NCBI GenBank assembly: GCA_947685225.1
Contig: CANTUV010000002.1
Coordinates: 2,232,001 to 2,296,000 of the forward strand
Source: Garcia nutans
Taxonomy: Eukaryota > Streptophyta > Magnoliopsida > Malpighiales > Euphorbiaceae
DNA length: 64,000 nucleotides
Direction of reading: 5' to 3'
The notes under the pieces were generated by a model. It saw only the letters and a list, made by a program, of their open reading frames with translations. It was not told the origin of the DNA and made no database searches. The first letter of the stretch is position 1; every line of letters starts with the position of its first letter. The position numbers were made by a program, and so were the translations under genes. Positions 10,001-22,054 of this stretch are shown piece after piece.

Positions 10001-11173
10001 TTGAAGAGAGACATTGCTGAGTTTGTATCTAAATGTCTCACCTGTCAAAAAGTAAAAGCAGAGCATCAAGTTCCAACTGGGTTGCTTCAACCGTTATCAG
10101 TGCCTGAATGGAAGTGGGAAAGAGTGACAATGGATTTTGTGTCTGGTTTGCCATTGACACAAAGGAAGTATGATGCTATATGGGTGATTGTTGATAGGTT
10201 GACTAAGACAGCTCATTTTCTTCCGGTTTGGATGGATTACTCTTTGGAGAGATTAGCTGAGCTGTATATCCATGAGATTGTAAAGTTGCATGGTGTCCCA
10301 ATTTCTTTAGTGTCTGATCGAGATCCCCGATTTACTTCAAGATTTTGGAAGAGTTTGCATGGTGCTTTGGGTTCTCGATTACATTTCAGTACGGCTTTCC
10401 ATCCGCAGACAGATGGACAGTCAGAGAGGGTGATACAGATTATTGAGGACATGTTGAGAAGCTGTGTCATTGATTTCTCTGGAAGTTGGGACAGATTTCT
10501 ACCGCTTGTGGAGTTTGCTTACAACAACAGTCATCAATCCAGCATTGGTATGGCACCATTCGAAGCACTGTATGGTAGACGGTGTCGGACACCTCTTTGT
10601 TGGAGTGAACTTGGAGATGGCAAGTTGATTGGGCCTGATTTGATTCAAGAAACTGAAGAGAAAGTAAAAGTCATTCAAGGCAGGTTAAAAGCAGCTTCAG
10701 ACCGACAGAAGTCTTATGCAGATCTGAAAAGGAGAGACATAGAGTTTGATGTGGGAGATAAAGTATTTTTGAAAGTGTCTCCTTGGAAGAAGATCTTGAG
10801 GTTTGGTCGGAAAGGGAAATTGAGTCCTCGTTTCATTGGACCGTATGAAGTTTTGGAAAGAGTTGGGCCAGTTGCTTATCGGCTTGCTTTACCACCTGAG
10901 TTGGATCGGATCCATAATGTATTCCATGTTTCTATGTTGAGAAGGTACAGATCGGATCCATCTCATGTTTTGCCAATTGAATCAATCGAAGTGAGTCCCG
11001 ATTTGACTTTTGAAGAGGAACCAATTGCTATCTTGGCACGTGATGTGAAAAAGTTGAGAAACAAGAGTGTGCCATTGGTGAAAGTTCTATGGAAGAATCA
11101 TGCAAAAGAAGAAGCAACTTGGGAAAGTGAGCATACCATGCGAGATCAGTACCCTCAGTTATTTCGGACTTGA
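7061..11173 (+). CDS. Gag C-terminus and Pol: protease, RT, RNase H, integrase, chromodomain (element H)
   Basis: One open frame from the codon after the gag stop; the first ATG-like start is near 7103. In order: end of capsid; CCHC knuckle ([14 protein letters not shown], 7544-7585); aspartic protease ([10 protein letters not shown], near 7838); reverse transcriptase ([20 protein letters not shown] active site 8842-8853); RNase H (YSDAS, Asp at 9290); zinc-binding integrase N-terminus (HPSNTKMY...CLTCQK, 9950-10060); integrase core with Asp 10133, Asp 10316 and Glu 10424 (DD35E); [10 protein letters not shown] module; and a chromodomain-like C-terminus ([16 protein letters not shown]) that fits targeting to heterochromatin. 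All catalytic residues look present. This is the best-preserved pol in the window. TGA ends it at 11171-11173. Confidence 0.92.
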   Translation, partial: DSRTVTEYEVEFILLSQYAGGIISDEIDRCRRFEEGLRPSIMCLVAGSRYHDFSQLVAAARSVERAQVIAATSEEEVRVRRPQFEAGSSTAKRGKGSFVPRVSRSQRPVGRSVQFQRQRFRPTVSVASAPTPVTQRYTLPICIYCGRPHGGPCWKTGVVGVCFRCGSPGHFVRDCPERQEQMSVDSAASRPSVRGGRGGRGVSRGGRSGFSSRGGSASRESRPEEVGSSQRIYVMQRQPDASAVIAGTFFLFDTSVLALIDPGSTHSYISASVLPVSDMHAESLGFDVLVTNPLGHSVIVSRVHRNSAVVVQGEEFLGDLIKMPFKEYDVILGMDWLSRHGAVVDCKKKIVSLRTGDGREVIVSNEQGQLASLFVSAVAVRRLIRKGCDAYLAHVVDTRVAGSQIDSIATVAEFPDVFPKELPGLPPEREVEFGIELLPGTTPISITPYKMAPAELRELKVQLQELLDKGFIRPSVSPWGAPVLFVKKKDGTMRLCIDYRQLNKVTIKNKYPLPRIDDLFDQLKGAAVFSKIDLRSGYHQLRVRDDDVPKTVFRTRYGHYEFLVMPFGLTNAPAAFMDLMNRVFRPYLDQFVVVFIDDILVYSRNEEEHDKHLRIVLQILREKQLFAKLSKCEFWLDQVTFLGHIVSAEGIRVDPSKVEAILNWSPPKSVTEVRSFLGLVGYYRRFVKGFSLIATPLTRLLRKGVRFVWTDQCQASFEQLREMLTQAPVLTLPVEGKPYVIYSDASHSGLGCVLMQEGKVIAYASRQLKPHELNYPTHDLELAAIVFALKIWRHYLFGEKCFIYTDHKSLKYLGVQKELNLRQRRWLELIKDYDCLIDYHPGKANVVADALSRKSLVDLTVYSLSLLVELRALHASFVSCDDGALLAQLQLKPVLLDQIKEAQLADEKIQKIVSDCQNGKSRDFIVRNDGSLWFKNRLCVPDDANLKRIILEEAHQSVFAMHPSNTKMYHDLRQHYWWFGLKRDIAEFVSKCLTCQKVKAEHQVPTGLLQPLSVPEWKWERVTMDFVSGLPLTQRKYDAIWVIVDRLTKTAHFLPVWMDYSLERLAELYIHEIVKLHGVPISLVSDRDPRFTSRFWKSLHGALGSRLHFSTAFHPQTDGQSERVIQIIEDMLRSCVIDFSGSWDRFLPLVEFAYNNSHQSSIGMAPFEALYGRRCRTPLCWSELGDGKLIGPDLIQETEEKVKVIQGRLKAASDRQKSYADLKRRDIEFDVGDKVFLKVSPWKKILRFGRKGKLSPRFIGPYEVLERVGPVAYRLALPPELDRIHNVFHVSMLRRYRSDPSHVLPIESIEVSPDLTFEEEPIAILARDVKKLRNKSVPLVKVLWKNHAKEEATWESEHTMRDQYPQLFRT

Positions 11174-11206
11174 TATCAGGTAATTTTGAGGACGAAATTT
11201 CTTTTT

Positions 11207-11219
11207 AGAGGGGGAGAAT
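11207..11219 (+). promoter_or_regulatory. Polypurine tract of element H
   Basis: AGAGGGGGAGAA lies directly before the 3' LTR start at 11220. Plus-strand primer site. Confidence 0.85.
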
Positions 11220-13541
11220 TGTAATATCCCCATATATGTCCTAGAAGTTTTGAATGTTGTTGTTGTTGTTGTTGTTATTGTTGTTGTTTTAAAAATTGGA
11301 TTGAATGTAGGTGTCAATTTGCAAGAGAAAAGAAATTAAAGGAAAGTGTATATGTTGATTATATTGTAATATATATAACATATAAGTTGGTCAAATGAAG
11401 AGTCAAGGGGGAAGAGATATTTATCTTGTTGAGTATGAAATTACCTAAATGGGCTTATAAGTTAAAAGAGAGTTAGAACAAATGGTTAAAGGCATTGAGG
11501 TAATTTTCTTTTGGAAATCTCTTGGTGGAGATTTAAAGAAGAAGAGGAAGTTGACTTTATTTATTTTTCTTTTCTTCTCTTTTCCTTAGTGGTGGCCGGC
11601 TCTCCAAAACCAAAGAACAAGAGTTGATTTTTGTTGTTCCAAAATCAAGATTGAAGAGAGAATCAAGGAATCAAGTTGGAGATTTGTGGAATTCAACAAC
11701 TTTGGTAAGTTCTTTTCTTTGATTTCTTTTATTCTTTTGAAGTGGTATTTGAAGTGAATTAGGTTTTGTTGATTTGATGATGAGAGGTGTTTGTGATGTG
11801 TTTTCAAGTGTTAAATTTGGTTTTAAGTTAAGAGGTTAAATAGGTGTTGTTGTTGGAAGTGGTGGATGTTGATTTTGAAAGATTATGAATGATGTTGGAT
11901 TTAGGGTTTTGAAGTGGTTGTGTTTAAATGTAATGTTAATATGTTGTTAAAGTGATTATTGTGATGATTGTGTAAGATATGTGTTTATGTTATTGATTGT
12001 ATCCATTTGAATGAGATTAATGTTGTGCAAAAAGTGTGTAAATGCAATTGAAAGAGTGTTGGCTTTGGTTAGAGTTTTGTTCATGAGTGACACGACCAAA
12101 AGCAAGGAGAGACACGACCAAGTCATGGAAATTTTGGACGTGTTGGGTTGATTTTTGGGAGACACGGCCGTGTCCCATGCCAGTGTCTGTCACTGCCAAA
12201 TTAAGTTGAGAGACACGGTCACAAGTTTGGCCGTGTCCCTCAAGTGTGCTGCCCATGTCCCTCAAATGTGTTAGTTAATATTTTTGTTCTTTGCTCTTCA
12301 TGCAATGTTGTGATTCTTTAAGGGTCTCTTTGCACCTATACATGAAAATGAACATTCTAAATACCCCTAAAACAATAATGATTCAATCAAAGGCATATGG
12401 AAGATTATAAATCTATGAACAATGTTATGTTATATACATTGTGAATGGTAATGTGATTCATGAATAATGTACCTTGAAATGTTATAGCAATGATGCTATA
12501 TGTATAAAATGAGTTGAGATATAATTGTGATATGAAGCCATTGTGATTGGCTATGATGATGAGAATTGTGAATGGAAATGATAACTAAATAATAAATGAA
12601 TTGTGTGGCTAATGTGTTATTCCATTTTCAGAGTTTGTTGTTGGTGGCATGCCTAATAAGTGTAACAATCTCTTGAAGTTAGGTTGGATTGAATCCTTGA
12701 AGCCTAATTGAGATGTTACCACCCTTGAAGCTAGGTTGGGTTGGTTCTTGAAGCCAAGTTGGGTTGAAACTTAGCATGCTTTGTTCCCCTTGAAGCTTGG
12801 TTGAACCTAATCCTTGAAGCCTAGTTGGGTATATGATATTGATAAATGTGATAACAAAACCAAAACATTAACTCTGAAAATTGAATGGCATATTAGTATG
12901 TTTTGGGCCCATGCTTGTCTTTGTTTAATGTGACTCATAAATGGTAACAGAATTGATAAATGAGGAATATGATATTGAGAAATGTGATATGTTCATATAT
13001 TGTGGTTTATGGAATGTAAAAGTATGTTGTTAGCTTTACATCTATGATGTTGTTCTTTTTAATAAGGTGTGTGGCATTGCATTGCACTAAAGCATAATAT
13101 TAGCATGATTTGTCTTACTAAGCCGTTGGCTTAGCGCAATAGTGTTGATCGCACAGGTGATAGAGTTGAACCCGAGAGCTCTTCGAGACCGAGTGAGAGT
13201 AGACATTAAAGTGTTGATTTTGGGACTTAAAGATCAGAGAAAGCTGTCAATCATGTATAACTCTTTTATATTTTGTAAAGTTTTGTTTATAATGTAAATA
13301 TATGTATATTTGTAAATATTTTCTATATTCCGCTGCGTATTAAGTAAATGTATATATATATATCTATTTGTTTTATATTACAAGTTAATGACTTATTTTC
13401 TATAATGTATAATGAGAAAGATTATAGTATCTTTTAAAATGTTTTGAATGTTAATAAAATCCGTAGCATCTCTATGTTCAGTGCACGTATATTACATTGT
13501 GGTGTTTGTAGTGTACGTGTATTGGATGTGGGGGTGTTACA
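11220..13541 (+). repeat. 3' LTR of element H
   Basis: 2322 bp, same ends as the 5' LTR. Against it: one extra TTG unit, a TA run 4 bp shorter and about 16 substitutions, several of which are G to A or C to T (for example two CACGGCC sites now CACGACC near 12095-12120). Confidence 0.95.
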
Positions 13542-13546
13542 TACAT
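13542..13546. repeat. Target-site duplication of element H, right copy (TACAT)
   Basis: Matches 4033-4037. Element G coding sequence resumes here on the minus strand. Confidence 0.95.
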
Positions 13547-14073
13547 ACTCAATCTCAAATTCTTCCAATATTATCAACCATCGATCATACTTCCCAATCA
13601 AAGAGGGTGTCTCCCTTAAGTACTTCATTGGATCCAACTTGGAAATTGCTTGCACACTATAAGATTGAAAGTAATGCCGCAACTTTTTAGAAGACCAAAC
13701 CACAGCTAATACAGGTCTTTTTAATGATACTATACTTAATTTCATAAGGTTGGAGCTTTCTACTCAAATAGTAAAATGCATGCTCAATTTCTGACTCATC
13801 TGCTTGGGCTAGCATGGCTCCTATTGACTCTTCTTCTACTGCTAAGTATAGTAATAGAGGTTTACCAAGTTTGGGTGGTTTTAAAATAGGTGGATTCAGC
13901 AAATACTCTTTTATTCATTCAAAGGCCCTTTGACATTCTTCATTCCACAAGACTGGTTGATTCTTTTTAAGCAATTTGAAGATAGGCTCACAGATTGTTG
14001 CGAGCTTTGCTATAAATCTACTAATATATTGTAATTTATCAATGAATCCCAAAACTTCTCTATCTGTCTTAGG
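13542..14073 (-). pseudogene. RT C-terminus and first RNase H (element G), between two insertions
   Basis: On the minus strand this reads as the RT connection region (FIDKLQYISRFIAKL, then NPPILKPPKLGKPLLLYLAV) and the first RNase H of a Tat element (ESIGAMLAQADES, YYLSRKLQPYEIKYS, KLRHYFQSYSVQAI), ending GRYDRWLIILEEFEIEYV-like where H inserted. An in-frame stop and a frameshift near 13687-13745 break it. The Asp normally present in the YxDAS motif is replaced by the LYLAV context, as in C and F, so this domain is probably the degenerate one of the pair. Confidence 0.8.
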
Positions 14074-14308
14074 GGCTGTGTAATACCCCGATTTTGGTGT
14101 ACATTGGAATAGTAGTTGTGAGAAGATATGTTGGTAAAATATGTAAAGAAAATATTATAAGAGATAGATGTGTATGAAGGATGATATGTATATATGGTAT
14201 TTGGAAAATATGGGAAAATATAAATACAATATATAAGAGTTATACATATAGCAACATATACATCACATATACATGATGTATATATTGGTGTAGGAAAAGT
14301 AAGTTGTA

Positions 14309-14311
<3 letters not shown>

Positions 14312-14366
<55 letters not shown>

Positions 14367-14551
14367 GAGAAAAAGAAGAAAAGGAAGTCAAAGGGAATGA
14401 CAAGTGTATGGTGGAGAATTTTTAAGGGATTTAATTATATTTATATATATATATAAGATAAGAGTGAAGAAGGAAGAAAAGATCTTCTTTCTTTCTTTCT
14501 TCTTCTTCTTCTTCTTCTTCTTCTTCTTCTTCAAGAGAGAGAGAGAGAGAG
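14312..14551 (+). repeat. Microsatellites: (TAA)n, (CTT)n and (GA)n in the solo LTR
   Basis: (TAA)n at about 14312-14363, (CTT)n at about 14485-14532 and (GA)n at about 14535-14551, within unremarkable AT-rich LTR sequence. The apparent open frames here are low-complexity artefacts. Confidence 0.85.
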
Positions 14552-15030
14552 ATGTGATTTTGTTGGCATACACATCAAATTCTTAAGGGCTTTAAGAGAA
14601 TTGAAGGTGGATATTGAAGATTTAACAAAGAATTCAAGTAAGTGTTCATTTCTTTGTGTTGATTTCTATTGATTGAGTTTATATTTGATATGGTTAGTGT
14701 GTGAAGATGATGGTAATGAAAGATTGAAGTATATATATATATATGTTGAATTGGTATTTAGATGATGATAATATGGTTATTTGTGAGGATGATGATGGAT
14801 TGTTGAAATTGTTTAGCAAAGGTTTAATATAAATGAGTTGGGGAATTGAATAATTGATATATGGATGATGTATATAATGATTATTATTATGATATGTTGA
14901 AGTTATATAAGTGTTAAATTAATAGGTGATTTATATGTATAAACCAAGATGTTGATTAAGGGTGTTGTAGTATGGATTTTGGAGTGATTGTGTTTTCATG
15001 GATGAGAGTTTGGAAAGTATAATTCTTGCC

Positions 15031-15320
15031 TGACACGGCCAGTGACACGGCCATGTCGTTGGGCATGTCAACGGTACTGAGTTTGACGTTTGTGACACGG
15101 CCATTAACACGGCCATGTTACTGAGCGTGTCATAGCTACTGTGAGATAAAGTAATTGACGCGGCCATGAACACGCCCGTGTTGTTGGGCGTGTCAATGTT
15201 TCTGTGAGGTAGAATGAGTGACACGTCCAGGGACATGCCTGTGTTACTGAGCGTGTCAAAGTTTCTATATTGTTGGTTTAGGGCACGATCAGGGACACGC
15301 TCGTGTTGGTGAGCGTGTCA
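15031..15320 (+). repeat. Five tandem units of about 63 bp with GACACG/CGTGTC inverted ends
   Basis: Units start near 15031, 15092, 15156, 15219 and 15280. Each begins with GACACGGCC or a variant and contains a GCGTGTCA-like partner about 45 bp later, so each can fold on itself. The units are diverged from one another. The H LTR has a shorter set of the same motif (4905-5060). This CG-rich island contrasts with the AT-rich LTR. Confidence 0.75.
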
Positions 15321-16687
15321 TGTGTAGAGTTGCCCTAGTTAGTTATTATTCTTATTTTCTTATGTGTATTACTAAGTGAGTGTGTATAATCACCTTTGGA
15401 TTAGGTTTTGAAGATTTGAGTTGCCCTAATCCAAGTGTTGAAGGATTCATGGAAGAGGAATTTGGAATTGGTGTGAGTTGCTCTTAGAGGTAAGTACAAA
15501 CCCTATATGATTGTATGTATTTGCATGACTATGGGACTTAACACATTTGATTGGAAAATGTGTTAAGTTAATTATTATATTGTTGATGTGTGAGAAATGA
15601 GCTATGATGTGTATTATGTGTACTATACGGAATGTATGTTGAAGATTCTAAATATATGAATAATGCAATTCGCTATGTATATCTCAATGATGGAATATGA
15701 AACTATTATAAATGGATATAAAGATGAAATGTGAAAGATATGATGATCATTCAAATTATATGTACAATGTAATTGGTTGTGTATACCCTAATGATGAGAT
15801 GGGAAGCCATTGTTGTTGGTTATAATGATGCAAATGAAATAATTGGGCCATGTTTGCCTAAATGATTATGAAGAAAGGAGAATGGAATTGATAATGAAAT
15901 AATGAAAGAATTGTGTGTCTAATATGTTAGTCAATTTTTAGAGTTTTATTGTTGGTGGCATGCCTAATAGTAACAATCTCTTGAAGCTGGGTTGGGTTTG
16001 ATCCTTGAATCCAAGTTGGGTTGAAGTTTAGCATGCTTAACTCCCCTTGAAGCTTGGTTGGGTCTAGTCCTTGAAGCCTAGTTGAGATGTTACAAACCCT
16101 TGAAGCTAGGTTGGGTTTGGTCCTTGAAGACAAATTGGGTTGATGCTTAGCATGCTTCGCTCCCCTTGAAGTTTGGTTGGGCCTAATCCTTGAAGCCTAG
16201 TTGGGATAATGATAAATGTGATAATTAAACCAAAACATTAACTCTGAAAGTTGAATGGCATATTAGTTTCTTTTTGGGCCCATGCTTGTCTTTGCTTTAA
16301 TGTGAATTATGGAATAAGATCTAATGTTATGAGATATATAATGATAATTATGGAATGAGATGAATACAATACATAAGTAAATTACTGAAAATGAATGTGG
16401 CTTGAGAAACTATGCTGAATGATGAGATTATGAAAATACAATATGATGTGTAATATGTATATGGATGTGGAAATTGTGAGTATTATTTCATGAATGTTTT
16501 GATAAGTCATTGAATTGTGGTTTGTTGAGATGATATATGTGTATGTGTATATAAATTATGAGATTAGTGGAAATATATGAAGAGTGCATTGAAAAGGGAA
16601 AACATGATAAGAAAATGATGATGCATGATGTTAATATATGAAGTATGATTTTTCTGTAATGTATATTTAAAATATCTATTTGTATTA

Positions 16688-16732
16688 CTAAGCTTTCGAG
16701 CTTAGCGCAGTTGTGTAAATCGCGCAGGTGAG
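16688..16732 (+). promoter_or_regulatory. Hairpin with TTCG loop and splice-donor-like site in the solo LTR
   Basis: CTAAGCT (16688-16694), loop TTCG, AGCTTAG (16699-16705): a 7-bp stem with a UUCG tetraloop in RNA. CGCAG|GTGAGT follows, exon end 16727, a full consensus donor. It matches the arrangement in the H LTR, with a compensating stem pair. Confidence 0.55.
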
Positions 16733-17086
16733 TAGGTTGTTGATCTGGAAGTCAAATCGTTATGCCACGAGAAGGGTAAGAGTATTTTGAGACCAACTAG
16801 AAGGTGGTGCATACATGTACAATTTATTATGTTGTATTTTGTTAAAAATGTATTCATATGTATAAAGGAATTTTGGTAAAAGACAAGATAATTATATATA
16901 TGTAATATCATCAAAAGTATAATGATTTTGTAAATGAAATTTAAATAAAATGTATTATTGTTTGGAACTAAAGTAAAGGTTTTTAATCTGAAATGAAAAG
17001 TGACATTCTTATACTTTATATACGTACTGCATGTATACAATGTATATGTATAGTACTTATATAGAGTATGGGGGTGTTACAGGCTG

Positions 17087-17710
17087 GCATATCCTTGATT
17101 ACTTTAACTTTGTCAGGATTAATCTCCATGCCATTCGAACCAATCACATGTCCAAACAATTTACCTGAGGTAACCCGAACACACACTTCTTTGGGTTTAA
17201 TCTTAGCTTATATTTCAATGCTCTATTGAAGTATAATTCAAAGTTTTAGAAGTGTTGTACCCTTGTATCTGATTTCACCATCATATCATCAACATATACT
17301 TCAACTTCTTTGTGCATCATGTCATGAAATAGTGTGGTGGCCATCTGTTGATAGGTTGCTCCAACATTCTTTAAACCAAATGGAATCACCCTATAACAAA
17401 ATATGCCCCATGTAGTAATGAAAGCATTTTTGGATTTATCCTCTTGGGCCATTAACACTTGGTTGTATCCAAAAAATCCATCTACAAATGAGTGTAGCAT
17501 GCTAGAGGCTGCACTATCAATGAGAACATCTATATGGGGTAAAGGAAAATCATCTTTAGGGGAAGCCTTGTTTAAATCTCTATAGTCCACACAGACCCAT
17601 ATTCTTCCACCTTTCTTTGGCACGGGTACTATGTTTGCTAGCCAATCTAGATATACTATCACTTCAAGGAACTTCACTTGTATTTGTTTAGTGACCTCTT
17701 CTTTAACCAA
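17087..17710 (-). pseudogene. Reverse transcriptase core (element G)
   Basis: Minus-strand RT with VCVDYRDLNKASPKDDFPLPHID, the ITTWGIFCYRVIPFG region and an intact YVDD active site (EVYVDDMMVKSD, just above 17270). A stop ends the long frame at 17246. The homologous sequence (ALKYKLRLNPKE, GKLFGHVIGSNGMEI) continues to the solo LTR at 17087 with a frameshift. The RT would copy element RNA into cDNA; here it is dead. Confidence 0.85.
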
Positions 17711-17731
17711 TTCAGCCCACTCAAGTCTTAA

Positions 17732-18694
17732 TCACCTAAGCTTTTGTTTGACAGGTTTCATGTGAGTGTAAGTAGGAATAAGATGTTCGGCTATGTCTCG
17801 ATCTATTCCAGGCATATACTCATAAGACCAAGCAAATACTTCTTCATATTTTTTGAATATTTTTTCAAATCTCTCTCTCTCATCAGGAGTAAGGTCGGAT
17901 GCTATGCTAATATTTTTAGGATTTTCTATTTTTCCCAAATTTAATGATTGTGTGTCAACAGAATTAATATTAAAGATACTCATGTAACTACTATTTGAAT
18001 GTATGCAACCATTAGGAGAAACATCACACAAGTAAGCAAAATCAGACTTTATTGCATTCATTTTGGAAAAGAAAACATCATCATCCTCATATAAAGCAGA
18101 CAAATTAAAATAAAAATAAAAATCATTGTTCTCAAAATCATAAGGCAGAATATCTTCATACTTTTCTTCAACCAGGGCAATAATCTCCTCCGGAGTCTTC
18201 TCGGCTTTCAGGAAAGCTTCCTTCTTCTCTTCTAAATTGGATTCTTTGTTGGCTGGCAAGGTGAGCTCTTTCTTCACTTGCTTCATTAGCTCAGCAACAT
18301 CTGCAAAAATTTCAAAACCCGGGATCAACTTTCCCATGAACATGATTGGCTCGGGCTTTCCTTGGAGTGGTCCCATGTCTGGAGCTTTGAGAAAGATTTT
18401 TTCAAGTGGCAGAAAGCTCATCTTCTCATTCTTCTTTAGCTGGACATCTTTGTTCACTTCATCACATCCCAACCCTTTCTTGGAGGTTTGAGTTTTGAAA
18501 TCTAGAAGCTTTGTCAAACTGGCCTTGCCCTTTTCAAGGCCAGCTCTGGGAAGGTAGTTCATGCTTTTCATCATGTTCAAGACTTTAGAGTCCACTACTT
18601 CATCATCAGAAATTGTAGCTACTTGGAAACCATTGAGAGGCCTCTCAATCATTAGAGTGTTAACAACCTCATTATCTTCAGCCTCGATGACCAC
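17732..18694 (-). pseudogene. Protease-RT linker region of Tat pol (element G)
   Basis: 320 codons in the minus frame between protease and RT: a short-motif linker (PLEKIFLKAPDMGPLQGKPE, KLIPGFEIFADV), acidic spacer, then the RT N-terminal approach (TPDERERFEKIFKKYEEVFAWSYEYMPGIDRDIAEH). The last part is the conserved segment before the RT fingers in Tat elements. A stop precedes the RT core at about 17711-17731. The linker has no known catalytic function. Confidence 0.75.
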
Positions 18695-19419
18695 TGTCTC
18701 ATCTCTGTTAGGGAACTTGATCTTTTCATGAAGGGTGGAAGGAACTCCACCAAGAAGATGAAACCATGATCATCCCAAGAGTAAGGCAAATGTAACAGGT
18801 ATATCCAAAATAACAAATTCAATAATAGATTCAATTAGACCAACCTTAACAGCAGCTTTGAAAGTTCCTTCGGCATGTCTCTTAGTGTTGTCATAAGTCC
18901 GAATGGTTACCTCGGTCGGGTTTAGATCCCTTGTTGACATGGCTAGCTTTGGCAATATTTTAAGTGTACAAACATTTATGGTGGACCCATCATCGACCAT
19001 TACACATGAAGTCCTTTTCCCTTTGATTTCTATTTTGATAAAGAGAGGGCGGATGTGATCTCTCCCCTCTTCCAGTAAATCCACATCTGAGAAAGAAATT
19101 GCTCCCATATTAACTTCGCTCTTCTCTTGAATATCTTCACATTTCATTACTCCCTCAATTTTTATGATGTCGTTCAGCTCCTTTGGTGTTATGGAGGTGA
19201 AAATTGGCATGCTAGCTAAGGCCTTGGCCATAGTTTCTCGGTGCTTTTTAGAAGTAGCCAATAAATCCCAAATGCTAACACTTGCTTGGTTCTTTTCAGT
19301 TGCTTGAGCACGGTATCATCTTCCTCTTCTTTATTCCCTACTTTAACTTCCTTTCCTTTATTAATTTCTACGTCCTTAGGCAGTGGCCTTGCATAAGGCT
19401 TACCGGATCTAGTGTTCAT
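18695..19419 (-). pseudogene. Aspartic protease region (element G)
   Basis: Contains CVMVDDGSTINVC (Tat-type active site, D-D-G-S in place of D-S/T-G) and the flap-side hydrophobic stretch FVILDIPVTFALLLG. Upstream lies the MNTRSGKPYARP segment. A frameshift between about 19216 and 19261 and a stop near 18770 break the reading frame. Confidence 0.8.
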
Positions 19420-21120
19420 TATTTCATCTTCTTCGGGCTTGGACCAGGTCCATTCCTCCTTCTTGGATACAAGATCGTCATCACTATCGCTTCAATCCCA
19501 AAATCCATTGACAACATAAATTGCTGCTTCTTTGCCCACCATAGCTTGTTTAATTTCATCAAATATCTCTTCTTCTTTGGTTGCTTCTCCACCCACATAT
19601 TGGAAAGAGGATATAATGAAACTTTCATGCAAACCTCCTCCAATCATGAAGGTTGCCGGTTGTGGTACTCTATTAAACCTTAGTAATGGATTGTCTTTAG
19701 TGTTCGGCTTGTTAGGCTCGGGCAACTTTCCTCTATCAATTAAATTTTGGATCTCATGCCTCAACCTCACACATCTATCCATGTCATGCCCTTGTATTTG
19801 ATGAAACTGACAAAATGCTTTAGTGTCAAAATTAGGTGGGAGAGGGTTAGGCAAAGCATGAGGATTTATGGGTTGTAACAATCCCTTTCTTTGAAGCTTA
19901 TTGACAACCCAAGACATCGGTTTCCGCAATTCTGAAAACTGCCTTCTTATTCCTTGGTTAGTAGCATTAACATCGACCGCCTTTTGCATGCTTTAACTAC
20001 CAGACTGATAGTTTCCTTTCTCATTTCTTCTTGTTGAAAATTGGTTCTTCTCTCTTTCCCATTCTTCAATTTGCAAACCAGCTTGGAGGAGATCTTTGAA
20101 ATCATAAATGAGTGTATGAGACATCCTTTCACGAAGAATAGGAAACACCCCTCTTACAATCATCCTTATTTGATCAGATTCATCGGACCTTTTTTTAAGC
20201 AAAGTGGCCTTATTTCTCCATCTTTTCACATAGTCCACATACTTTTCATTTGGTCATTGCCTAATGGACTCAACTTCCATTAAGGTAACTTCCATTTCAA
20301 TATTGTATCCATATTGTTGGATGAAGGCCTTGTATAGCAGATCCCAACTCTTTTGTGTTCCTTCTTCTAAGGTATTGAACCAATTTTGGATAACAGGATC
20401 CAATGAGAGTATGAAGTACCTTAGTGTTTGAGTCTTAGTAGCTCGGACAGACTGCATAGCAGTGATATACTGCTTCACATGGAGATGAGGATTTTTGGAT
20501 CCATCAAACTTCGCAAAAGATGGCATATTGAACTTGTACAAAACTTCTTTATCTAGCTCAAATAATTTGTCAACTTCGGACATTTCTTCGATTTTCAGCT
20601 TCTTCTTAAATTTCTTTTCTAAGTCCGCAATCATCTTTTCAACAATCTTAGGTTCTTTCTTCTTGTCTTGAAGATCTTGGAAGTATTGAGCCCAATCATC
20701 ATCATCATCAATGATCACCTTATCATCATCAAAAACCACTTCACCAACTTTAGTCTTCCCTTTGTCCTTTGGCTTCTTAGTGCTAGCAGATGCTTCGGCA
20801 TGATTTTCTAAAATCACAGCCAATTGGTTCTTCATGGTCTCAGCTAAGGCCTCTTTTATTTCTTCCATCTTGGCATTGAGGGCATCATCCACCATTCTTT
20901 GAATTTGTTCGTGCTCCATTGCTTTTGGTGAAAAAGAGATTGAGTCGTTGCTAGATTCTTCGTCTCTGACGTAGGTCGAATTGTCGTAAGCTTTTGAACT
21001 GTCGTAATCCAAGGTTGTGAGCCAGAAAGGATCAATGATATGAGATACAAATGTATGAATGCATGTATGCATAAACAATAAAGATAAGTAGAACGTCCCT
21101 TCCAACCTTATAACATGCAC
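19420..21120 (-). pseudogene. Gag (element G)
   Basis: N-terminal region FWLTTLDYDSSKAYDN, a coiled charged stretch (KMEEIKEALAETM), acidic run VIIDDDDDWAQYF, capsid core (MPSFAKFDGSKNPHLHVKQYI, IQNWFNTLEEGTQKSWDLL), and a C-terminal Cys/His motif (FCQFHQIQGHDMDRCVRLRHEIQ). The same frame carries stops near 20251, 19990 and 19489; the one near 19990 is TAA where element C has CAA. The exact start codon is uncertain. Confidence 0.82.
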
Positions 21121-22036
21121 ACACGAATGGCGAGCCTCTTTTCCTAGGTAATATGGTTAACAAAATACCAACATGGGGTATCTTGTTTTTTGAATAATTC
21201 CCTCGGACGTTTCAACCAATAGTTATATTTTCAAAAATGGAAATTAGTTCATGATAATTCCCATTAATTAGGCTTTAATCCATTTAACCAACTAAAGTAG
21301 CTTTTATGGTATATTGGATTAAAACTAAATTAAGAGGTTTATTATAAATAGATTTCTCACTTGAAAAAGTGACTAGTGATTCATGCTAAAAACAAGCCCA
21401 TGATTAATAACTCTTAGTATAAACTAGGCTCACAATTGATTTTTGGTATTTCATAATTGACCTAAATAATTTGGAAGCTCTTTGTAAGAAAAAGGTTGGA
21501 TGAAAATAAATTTGTTTCTAAGCCCATTTTAAAAAGATTTTAGAAAATTGGATTTTGGGCTTTGTATTTGAGTCTTGAGAAAAAAATTTTTTGATTTGTT
21601 TTTAGAAATGTTTTATGTCCAAAGACCATTTTTAAAAAAAGTTTTGAAAATAGCCTTGGTTTTTTGGACTTTGAAAATTTTATTTTGAGCTTACAAATCT
21701 ACTTGTGTCATATTAGAAAAAGAACAAACCAAATAAGCCATGATCTAAGATAAGATAAATTAACCATAGTCAAACAACAAGCATTTAGGGTAAAAACCTA
21801 AGGAAAGTAACTAGGCGAATTACATGAGCTTTAGTCTTTGGGTAAAAAGGCTTAGGTTCCCATAGAAAGTATATACCAAATGGTACGAGGCTATGAGTAG
21901 TTATGCCATGCTCGATCTCCACACCTTGAATGAAAGTATGGTATCCCTTAACGATGCAATCCAAATGATGCAATGGATAATATCATGATAAGAAAGAATA
22001 GAATAATATAAAGATCAACTGAATCAACTTCTCTTA
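21121..22036 (-). other. 5' leader of element G
   Basis: Noncoding sequence between gag and PBS. It is conserved in B (31545-32401), C (32805-33828) and D (48090-49231), including the block that reads CATGAGCTTTAGTCTTTGGG near 21823-21842. No gene seen. Confidence 0.7.
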
Positions 22037-22054
22037 TCCCCAGTGGAGTCACCA
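22037..22054 (-). promoter_or_regulatory. Primer-binding site, tRNA-Arg-like (element G)
   Basis: Minus strand reads TGGTGACTCCACTGGGGA, one bp from the LTR. It resembles the complement of the 3' end of plant tRNA-Arg (recalled, ending GGAGTCGCCA) with two differences; C and D differ from it by one. Confidence 0.7.

Larger units (their letters stand above)
4038..13541 (+). mobile_element. Element H: nearly intact Tekay-like chromovirus retrotransposon (9504 bp)
   Basis: It has two LTRs of 2323 and 2322 bp, a PBS matching initiator tRNA-Met, one long Gag-Pol frame, a polypurine tract and a 5-bp target duplication. Aligning the LTRs by eye shows about 16 substitutions plus two microsatellite length changes (TTG and TA runs), so it inserted recently. 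It sits inside element G, exactly between the end of the first RNase H (13547) and the second RNase H remnant (4037). Long LTRs and a C-terminal chromodomain fit the Tekay/Del lineage. One stop codon at 7058 breaks the Gag-Pol frame. Confidence 0.93.
14079..17081 (+). mobile_element. Solo LTR of a Tekay-like chromovirus (3003 bp) inside element G
   Basis: Starts TGTAATACCCC and ends GGGTGTTACA, flanked by GGCTG at 14074-14078 and 17082-17086. It has no PBS, gag or pol. It shares blocks with the H LTR (GTTGGTGGCATGCCTAA, CTTGAAGCCTAGTTGGG repeats, hairpin with donor-like site) but is a different family. Left by recombination between the two LTRs of a former element. Confidence 0.92.

Noticed and set aside
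14010..14586. Poly-Leu and poly-Lys/Phe frames
   Set aside because: Translations of (TAA)n, (CTT)n and (GA)n microsatellites.
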